Of a stretch of 64,000 bases of DNA, positions 57,373-64,000 are shown piece after piece (position 1 is the first letter of the stretch; every line of letters begins with the position of its first letter). Source of the stretch: Syngnathus acus (lineage: Eukaryota > Chordata > Actinopteri > Syngnathiformes > Syngnathidae); contig NC_051087.1 of NCBI RefSeq assembly GCF_901709675.1, positions 13,083,384-13,147,383 on the forward strand, in the 5' to 3' direction. A program made the position numbers and the translations under genes. The notes under the pieces are model-generated. The model was not told the DNA's origin, did no database searches, and was given only the letters and a program-made list of their open reading frames with translations.

Positions 57373-60300
57373 CCATCCATCCATCCATCCATCCATCTTC
57401 TTCCGCTTATCCGGGGTCGGGTCGCGGGGGCAGCAGCTTCAGGAGGGACTCCCAGACTTCCCTCTCCCCAGCCACTTCATCTAGCTCATCCCGGGGGATC
57501 CCAAGGCGTTCCCAGGCCAGCTGAGAGACATAGTCTCTCCAGCGCGTCCTGTGTCGTCCCCGGGGTCTCCTACCGGTGGGACATGCCCGGAACACCTCCC
57601 CAGGGAGGTGTCCAGGAGGCATCCTGATGAGATGCCCGAGCCACCTCATCTGGCTCCTCTCAACGTGGAAGAGTAGCGACTCTACTCCGAGTCTCTCCCG
57701 GATGACCGAACTTCTCACCCTATCTCTAAGGGAGAGCCCGGACATCCTGCGGAGAAAACTCATTTCGGCCGCTTGTATCCGGGATCTCGTTCTTTCGGTC
57801 ACGACCCATAGCTCGTGACCATAGGTGAGGGTAGGAGCGTAAATCGACCGGTAAATTGAGAGCTTTGCCTTTTGGCTCAGCTCTCTCTTTACCACGATGG
57901 ACCGGTACAGAGTCCGCATTACTGCCGACGCTGCACCGATCCGCCTGTCGATCTCGCGCTCCATCCTCCCCTCACTCGTGAACAAGACCCCAAGATACTT
58001 AAACTCCTCCACTTGGGGCAGGATCTCATCCCCGATCCGGAGAGGGCATTCCACCCTTTTCCGATCGAGGACCATGGACTCGGATTTGGAGGTGCTGACC
58101 CTCATCCCGACCGCTTCACACTCGGCTGCGAACCGCTCCAGTGAGAGCTGGAGATCACGGCCTGAAGAAGCCAACAGCACCACGTCGTCTGCAAAAAGCA
58201 GAGACGCGATGCTGAGGTCCCCAAACCGGACACCCTCAACGCCTCGGCCGCGCCTAGAAATTCTGTCCATAAAAATTATGAACAGAATCGGTGACATAGG
58301 GCAGCCTTGGCGGAGTCCAACCCTCACTGGGAACGAATCCGACTTACTGCCGGAAATGCGGACCAAACTCTGGCATCGGTGATACAGGGACCGAACCGCC
58401 CTTATCAGTTGGCTCGGTACCCCGTACTCCCGAAGCACCCCCCACAGAACCTCCCGAGGGACACGGTCGAACGCCTTCTCCAAGTCCACAAAACACATGT
58501 GGACTGGTTGGGCGAACTCCCATGCACCCTCGAGGATCCTGCTGAGGGTGAAGAGCTGGTCCACTGTTCCACGGCCAGGACGAAAGCCACACTGTTCCTC
58601 CTGAATCCGAGGTTCGACCTCCCAACGGACCCTCCTCTCCAGCACCCCTGAATAGACCTTACCAGGGAGGCTGAGGAGTGTAATTCCCCTGTAATTGGAA
58701 CACACCCTCCGGTCCCCCTTCTTAAAGAGGGGAACCACCACCCCAGTCTGCCAATCCAGAGGCACTGTCCCCGATGTCCACGCGATGTTGTAGAGACGTG
58801 TCAGCCATGACAGCCCCACAACATCCAGAGCCCTTAAGAAATCCGGGCGGATCTCATCCACCCCCGGGGCCTTGCCACCGAGGAGTTTTTTAACTACCTC
58901 AGTGACTTCGACCCCAGAGATTGGAGAGTCCGCCTCAGAGTCCCCAGGCCCTGCTTCCACAATGGAAGGCGTGTAGGTGGAATTGAGGAGGTCTTCGAAG
59001 TATTCTCCCCACCGACACACGACGTCCCGAGTCGAGGTCAGCAGCACGCCATCTCCACTGTAAACAGTGTTGACGTTGCACTGCTTCCCCCTCCTGAGAC
59101 GCCGGATGGTGGACCAGAATTCCCTTGAAGCCGTCCGGAAGTCATTCTCCATGGCCTCGCCAAACTCCTCCCACGCCCGGGTTTTTGCCTCAGCAACCGC
59201 CGAAGCCGCGTTCCGCTTGGCCATCCGGTACCTGTCAGCTGCCTCCAGAGTCCCGCAGGCCAAAACGTTCTTCAGCTTGACGGCATTCCTTACCGCCGGT
59301 GTCCACCAGCGGGTTTGGGGATTGCCGCCACGACAGGCACCAATGACCTTACGGCCACAGCTCCGGTCGGCCGCCTCAACAATGGAGGCGCGGAACAAGG
59401 TCCACTCGGACTCAATGTCCCCCGCCTCCCCCGGGACGTGGGAAAAGCTCTGCCGGAGGTGGGAGTTGAAGCTCTTCCTGACAGGGGATTCCGCCAGACG
59501 TTCCCAGCAGACCCTCACAGAGCGTTTGGGTCTGCCAGGTCGGACCGGCATCTTCCCCCACCATCGGAGCCAACCCACCACCAAGTGGTGATCAGTTGAC
59601 ACCTCCGCCCCTCTCTTCGCCCGAGTGTCCAAAACATGCGGCCGCAAATCCGATGACACGACTACAAAGTCGATCAACGAACTGCGGCCTAGGGTGTCCT
59701 GGTGCCAAGTGCACACATGGACACCCTTATGCTTGAACATGGTGTTCATTATAGAGAATCCGTGTCGAGCACAGAAGTCCAATAATAGAACACCGCTCGG
59801 GTTTAGATCGGGGGGGCCGTTCCTCCCAATCACGCCCTTCCAGGTCTCACTATCATTGCCCACGTGAGCATTGAAGTCACCCAGTAGAACGATGGAGTCC
59901 CCAGAAGGAGCGCTCTCCAGCACTTCCTCCAGGGACTCCAAGAAGGGTGGGTACTCTGAGCTGCCGTTTGGTGCATAGACACAAACAACAGTCAGGACCC
60001 GTCCCCCCACCCGAAGGCGGAGGGAGGCTACCCTCTCGTTCACCGGGGTGAACCCCAATGTGCAGGCGCCCAGCCGGGGGGCAATAAGTATACCCACACC
60101 TGCTCGACGCCTCTCACCGTGGGCAACTCCAGAGTGGAAGAGAGTCCAGCCCCTCTCGAGAGGGCTTGTACCGGAACCCAAACTGTGCGTGGAGGCAAGT
60201 CCGACTATATCTAGTTGGAACTTTTCTGCCTCGCGCACCAGCTCGGGCTCCTTTCCAGCCAGAGAGGTGACATTCCATGTCCCAAGAGCCAGCTTCTGCA

Positions 60301-60495
60301 GCCGGGGATCAGACCGCCAAGGTCCCTGCCTTTGGCCGCCGCCCAGCTTGCACTGCACCCGACTCCTTTGGCCCCTCCCACAGGTGGTGAGCCCATGGGA
60401 AGGGGGACCCACGTTTCCTTTTCGGGCTGTGCCCGGCCGGGCCCCATGGGCGAAGGCCCGGCCACCAGACGCTCGCCTTCGAGCCCCGCCTCCAG
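57373..60495 (-). mobile_element. Full-length-looking LINE (I/Nimb-like) with GGAT tail
   Basis: On the minus strand it ends in a (GGAT)n tail (57373-57396), common in this fish LINE family. The target duplication GTGTATTA(T) is at 57364-57372 and 60496-60504, and the uninterrupted site is present in copy 1 near 24185. Only about 80 bp precede the ORF, so the 5' end may be slightly truncated. Confidence 0.9.
57407..60412 (-). CDS. LINE ORF: endonuclease-reverse transcriptase, 1001 codons, intact
   Basis: The uninterrupted frame starts [15 protein letters not shown] and ends LLPPRPDPG at the element's 3' end. The apurinic-type endonuclease shows [37 protein letters not shown] and STDHHLVV. 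The reverse transcriptase shows [55 protein letters not shown] and [13 protein letters not shown] (the catalytic FADD box). A C-terminal block ([30 protein letters not shown]) is typical of this LINE type. Absence of stops or shifts over 3 kb suggests recent insertion and possible activity. The domain order suits I/Nimb-like LINEs; the clade is inferred. Confidence 0.93.
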   Translation of the reverse strand: MGPPSHGLTTCGRGQRSRVQCKLGGGQRQGPWRSDPRLQKLALGTWNVTSLAGKEPELVREAEKFQLDIVGLASTHSLGSGTSPLERGWTLFHSGVAHGERRRAGVGILIAPRLGACTLGFTPVNERVASLRLRVGGRVLTVVCVYAPNGSSEYPPFLESLEEVLESAPSGDSIVLLGDFNAHVGNDSETWKGVIGRNGPPDLNPSGVLLLDFCARHGFSIMNTMFKHKGVHVCTWHQDTLGRSSLIDFVVVSSDLRPHVLDTRAKRGAEVSTDHHLVVGWLRWWGKMPVRPGRPKRSVRVCWERLAESPVRKSFNSHLRQSFSHVPGEAGDIESEWTLFRASIVEAADRSCGRKVIGACRGGNPQTRWWTPAVRNAVKLKNVLACGTLEAADRYRMAKRNAASAVAEAKTRAWEEFGEAMENDFRTASREFWSTIRRLRRGKQCNVNTVYSGDGVLLTSTRDVVCRWGEYFEDLLNSTYTPSIVEAGPGDSEADSPISGVEVTEVVKKLLGGKAPGVDEIRPDFLRALDVVGLSWLTRLYNIAWTSGTVPLDWQTGVVVPLFKKGDRRVCSNYRGITLLSLPGKVYSGVLERRVRWEVEPRIQEEQCGFRPGRGTVDQLFTLSRILEGAWEFAQPVHMCFVDLEKAFDRVPREVLWGVLREYGVPSQLIRAVRSLYHRCQSLVRISGSKSDSFPVRVGLRQGCPMSPILFIIFMDRISRRGRGVEGVRFGDLSIASLLFADDVVLLASSGRDLQLSLERFAAECEAVGMRVSTSKSESMVLDRKRVECPLRIGDEILPQVEEFKYLGVLFTSEGRMEREIDRRIGAASAVMRTLYRSIVVKRELSQKAKLSIYRSIYAPTLTYGHELWVVTERTRSRIQAAEMSFLRRMSGLSLRDRVRSSVIRERLGVESLLFHVERSQMRWLGHLIRMPPGHLPGEVFRACPTGRRPRGRHRTRWRDYVSQLAWERLGIPRDELDEVAGEREVWESLLKLLPPRPDPG

Positions 60496-60504
60496 GTGTA
60501 TTAT

Positions 60505-61155
60505 TTTATTTCAATTTAAGTTACAGTAGTTGGTTGGTTTTCTAAATGATGTTGTAAGATTATGGTGTGAACCATTTTTAGATGTTTATTTTGGGTCATC
60601 GAAAATGTTCGTTGCAAGCGCCGACGTGCGAAACCTGACGCCAAGACTGTACAAAGTATAAATCCCCCCCCCAAAAAAGGTTTCTGAAAAATACACAATG
60701 GTAAACTATGAAGTTCATAGTATGAACTATATTAAAAACAACTAGAATTTGCAATTTCTGTAGAAATTGCGTGTGAAGGCGAAGAAGCTGAATAAAAACT
60801 TGGGGAATGCTACAGAATTATGTCAAATGATACTGACAGTCACGCTGCCACCACCGTCCTGAACTTGTCTCTCTTAACAATGTCCGCCAACGTCACTCGG
60901 CACCAATCCAATAACCTGTAATCCCCCTCGGGCACAATGTTACTGTTGTGACACCATCACTAGAAAATTTGTGGTGATGTGTATTTTTATGAGGATATTT
61001 TTTTACATGTTATATTGTAATAAATAGTGGAATAGACATAAATAGTCTTGAATTAAACTTGAATTCTGACCGGTTATGTTGAGCAATCTTCTGTCTTCTG
61101 CTTTTCACTTGCCACCTTCTACAGACCACTTTCACTTCTCTCAAAAGTCCAAGGA
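60505..61155. other. Copy-2 spacer before the V pseudogene
   Basis: It parallels 24188-24845, including the dispersed repeat at about 60740-60825. No gene. Confidence 0.7.
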
Positions 61156-61183
61156 GGTTTTTGTACGTCTCTGAGTCACCGTG
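61156..61183 (-). promoter_or_regulatory. Recombination signal of V copy 2, 12-bp spacer
   Basis: Identical arrangement to 24846-24873: heptamer CACGGTG (61183-61177), 12-bp spacer and nonamer ACAAAAACC (61164-61156). It is retained although the V is broken. Confidence 0.9.
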
Positions 61184-61412
61184 TCGACCTGCCACTGCCG
61201 TAGTAGGCGAAACAGTAGTATTCGGCCAGGTCATCTCTCTGGACATCACTGATGGTCAGAGTGTAGTCAGAGCCGGATCGAGTGCCGCTGAATCGAGATG
61301 GCGTGTTGGAGAATTTTGATGATGTGTAGTAGATGAGCGATTTGGGAGCCTGTCCAGGTTTCACTTGGTACCAACTGAGATAGCTACCAATGTTTTGACT
61401 CCCTGATGGTCA
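61184..61412 (-). pseudogene. Truncated immunoglobulin light-chain V segment, copy 2
   Basis: It keeps [36 protein letters not shown] and DLAEYYC. Leader, promoter octamer and most of framework 1 are gone: the sequence jumps at 61412/61413 to what corresponds to about 25604 in copy 1, a deletion of roughly 490 bp. Upstream of the Trp, about 7 bases are missing where the first Cys should be, which shifts the frame. Confidence 0.92.
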
Positions 61413-61721
61413 CTAAATTTTAGAGCCATGATTCTCTGCTAGTGCTGGACGAGTTCCAATATTGTTACGCAGACGCCTTCTTGTGGCATGTGAGAGAATT
61501 ACTGAAAGAAATACAATTAACATATCCGATGTTGACCATTGTGGTGGTATTGGAAAGCAAACTTTTTTTTGAGGTGATTCATCATGTTTTAGAGATGGCA
61601 GAGGCGCATGCAAATGAAGCTGCGAGCGCACCTGCCTTTGTGAAAGTGCGAGGCCGCCACTTCCTGTTTGGACTTGTACTTTTCGGTATTACAGCAAATC
61701 ATTGCTCATTGACAGTAGACG

Positions 61722-61798
61722 AGTTTTTGTACGGACGGCTCACCGCTTTGCATCACTGTGGTGGAGTTTCGCTGAAGAAGGAACCAAACTTATCCTTG
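61722..61798 (+). CDS. Light-chain J segment copy 2 with 23-spacer signal
   Basis: Nonamer 61722-61730, 23-bp spacer, heptamer CACTGTG 61754-61760, J coding 61761-61798 and GTGAGT donor. The J sequence is the same as copy 1 (WSFAEEGTKLIL). With no working V upstream in this unit, it would need a V from elsewhere in the locus. Confidence 0.9.
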
Positions 61799-62201
61799 GT
61801 GAGTACTATTTACTTGATCATCTATTATTTTGCATCACAATAATTGATAATTCTCCAGTTCCTTAGCCAGCTTTTGGAAAACGACTAACATTATTTTTGT
61901 CAATTTTTACAAAACAAACGCCCAGCCCTTTCTTGAGTAATAGCTAAAAACCTAATTTGATATTAGCTGTTAACGGCTATTTCCCAAAGTGTAGCTGTAC
62001 CTACAATGCAATGATGGAATAATGTTTATTATGACATATACGTATTAGGACCGTTTGGTCGTTTTTTGCCCAGTGAAAAGGTAAGTGTTTCATAAAGTGT
62101 GTTCTTGTAAATCACATGAGCCGAACCACGACCTAAGTGACATTGAAAGTGTGTGCAATTGGAGAAAACTGCTTGTCTCTCTTGTCCTGTCCCCCTGACA
62201 G

Positions 62202-62530
62202 CGGGTGAGGTGCATCGGCCCACCGTGACCCTCTTCCCTCCTTCCAAGGAGCAGCTGCAAACGGAACAGGCCACAGCCGTGTGCCTGGCCAAAGGGGGCC
62301 CCCAAACCTGGACCCTGGGTTGGAAGGTTGATGGCGCCCCCGCTACCTCGGGGGTATCGCACAGCTCCCTGGAAGAGGCTGATGTAGGTGGGCTTTACAG
62401 CTGGACCAGCACCTTGAGCCTCTCACCGGACCAGTGGCGCAAGGCCCAGTCAGTGAGCTGCGAGGCCAGCCTAGCCGGGCAAAACCCTGTCACGCAAACC
62501 CTGCCGAACCCAGGACAATGCTCAGAGTAG
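62202..62530 (+). CDS. Light-chain constant domain exon, copy 2
   Basis: It has the same sequence as 26390-26718 on reading, including splice acceptor, domain cysteines and the QCSE end, while surrounding spacer sequence shows scattered differences. It would be expressed only after joining of a V to the J at 61761. Confidence 0.93.
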
Positions 62531-63649
62531 AGCCTGAATTCGTGTCTGTGTCTTTGCGACGTTGAAGCATTGTGAAATAAAAATGTCCGAGTATCATCAT
62601 CTGTCTCTGTAGCAGCTGCTTATCAGAAAAGGGAAGCAAACTTGGTAACAAGACAAATAAATGTCTCACCAAGCACATTTATATTGTACAGGTCGAGAGA
62701 AATAAAATGAAACAAAATGATGAATTTATCATGGCACATAGACAGAGTATAGTTTGCACTATAAAAAAATTTGTAACCACATATAGTTGTAATTAAAATT
62801 CAAAATGAATACATTAATATTGTATTATGTATTGCAAATCTATATATGAGCACAGCCTAATTCAAAACTATGTTTTGCTCCTCAGGAATGAGGAATAATG
62901 AAAGCATTAATGTCATATATAAAAACGTAATGTTGTCTTGGATGGAAAAACAATCATCACAATGACACATTAATGGGAAAAATGCAATGAAGAACCATTT
63001 TTTTCCCCTTCACCTGTCGCGGTGAACCTTATTCTTGTCTCTGATTGGCCAGCAAGCGTCACTCAACTCCTCCCTCTGCGTCACAAGCCTCTTGAAGTTG
63101 GAATGCGTTGAATCGGTCAAATATTGGTATAAACAAATAATGTTATAAAAATGACTAATTTGAGTGAAGGTGCATGAGAATGTAAAAAGGCACATTACAG
63201 ACTTGCTACAAGGAGTTACTGCCCTTAGCTTAACTACAAAATATCTGAACAAGTCGTGTTAACCCGTTTCCAATGAGCGCCAATGCTTTCCTATTTCTGA
63301 GTGCTGAGGAATTGTGTTCAAACACAACTGTAGATTGATGCTAAAAAGAAAAGTTTATTTTCGGTTTGAACGTATTCCATTGTGCACTGATTGAGTTTTT
63401 ATCCTTGGTGATCCCTGACACAGTCATTTCTATTGTGCCGCTGACATATGCATTCACGCAAGACATGGCCCCACTTTGGCTCTGATCCAAGCCTAACTCG
63501 GAGGTTTGTTGGCAGTCTTAAGCGACGAAACTTGTCTCCCCACTCCTTTATTTATTTATTTATTTATTTTTGTTGCGAGTGAAAGGCGTCTAAGATGTCA
63601 CGTCCACCCTCGCCAGTTCAAAGGCGTGCAAACGTGTTCGGAGCGTTTG

Positions 63650-63657
63650 TGACGTCA
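63650..63657. promoter_or_regulatory. CRE-like palindrome, copy 2
   Basis: TGACGTCACGTGG at the same distance from the copy-2 start codon as in copy 1, within a block that differs by small indels (for example CATG missing before CAGTTC near 63615). Confidence 0.5.
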
Positions 63658-63790
63658 CGTGGTGGTCGACGTCCGAGTGGCATCAGAACACGCAAACTTA
63701 TTGTGACTAGTATAGTCCGTCCATCATTTGCTTTGGAGTTGAATTTGTTGACTGCAAACTATTTGCGTGGAATATCCTCTCCTGTGAGCG

Positions 63791-63851
63791 ATGGGACTGG
63801 CCGCGCGCCTTGTGCGTATTCTTGCGTTGAGCGCCGCGTGGACTTCGTCAA
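63791..63851 (+). CDS. Exon 1 (signal peptide) of a second mosaic lectin gene
   Basis: ATG at 63791, with the same MGLAARLVRILALSAAWTSS peptide and GTGAGT donor at 63852 as in copy 1. The gene continues beyond the window. Whether copy 2 keeps the downstream domains cannot be seen. Confidence 0.85.
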
Positions 63852-64000
63852 GTGAGTAATTTGCGATTTCGGAGTTGGATTGGTACGGAAGAGGATTACG
63901 GCCGGTGAAGAAAAAAAAAGGGGGGACAGGATTCTGATTTTAAAGTGAGAATTCTTTGATCAGAAAGTGGGTATTCTCACTTTAAAGTCGGAATTTTCAC

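Larger units (their letters stand above)
45138..64000. repeat. Second unit of a ~29-kb tandem segmental duplication
   Basis: Collinear same-orientation matches between copy 2 and copy 1 are: 45138-45532 with 16341-16735, 53384-53790 with 17733-18125, 53830-55306 with 22490-23948, 57127-57372 with 23941-24188, 60496-61412 with 24180-25113, 61413-63232 with 25604-27424, and 63230-64000 with 28157-28990. The repeat therefore starts inside the zinc-finger gene and continues past the window. Intervening copy-2 sequence is transposons or deletion. Confidence 0.93.

Noticed and set aside
58305-60529. Plus-strand frames of 80-174 codons within the LINE
   Set aside because: Antisense shadows of the intact 1001-codon minus-strand ORF; composition is Pro/Arg/Ser-rich with no family motif.

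Overview
This is nuclear DNA of a bony fish, probably a percomorph teleost. The evidence is intron-rich genes with GT-AG splice sites, teleost-style immunoglobulin light-chain segments, fish-type non-LTR retrotransposons, tRNA-derived SINEs and abundant hAT-like elements with 8-bp target duplications. I cannot name the species. A 100-base run of N (37084-37183) marks an assembly gap.

Layout. 0.9-5.9 kb (+): 3' half of a leukocyte-type (CD11-like) integrin alpha gene. 8.2-13.0 kb (-): a coiled-coil protein gene I could not name. 14.7-19.1 kb (-): a three-finger CCCH zinc-finger gene of the ZC3H4/6/8 family. 21.6-23.2 kb (+): PLA2G12B, the catalytically inactive group XIIB phospholipase A2-like protein, ending in KDEL. 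24.8-26.7 kb: a minimal immunoglobulin light-chain cluster with one V on the minus strand and one J and one C on the plus strand. It has 12- and 23-spacer recombination signals and a V octamer. 28.7-41.2 kb (+): one long gene of about 34 recognisable exons whose predicted secreted product joins signal peptide, C-type lectin domains, SUEL/rhamnose-binding lectin domain, F5/8C (discoidin) domain, LCCL domain, another C-type lectin domain and a C-terminal galectin domain. I know no described protein with this combination, and it is the main discovery candidate. 41.2-53.4 kb: mostly transposable elements with gene fragments.

From about 45.1 kb to the end, the block that starts inside the zinc-finger gene (about 16.3 kb) is repeated in the same order and orientation: zinc-finger fragments, a broken PLA2G12B, a truncated V, intact J and C, and exon 1 of a second mosaic lectin gene at 63.8 kb. 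The repeat unit is therefore about 29 kb and runs past the window. The second copy has been eroded by deletions and opened by a hAT-like element carrying a Ty3-like fragment (55307-57126) and by a LINE with an intact 1001-codon ORF (57407-60412, -). Because copy 1 preserves the empty sites, both insertions can be placed nearly to the base.

Together the right two thirds of the window is an expanding immune block: light-chain cluster and multi-lectin receptor multiply as a unit, while the linked housekeeping-type genes decay in the extra copy. Exon limits were read by eye from splice consensus, reading phase and homology, so single-base errors are possible.
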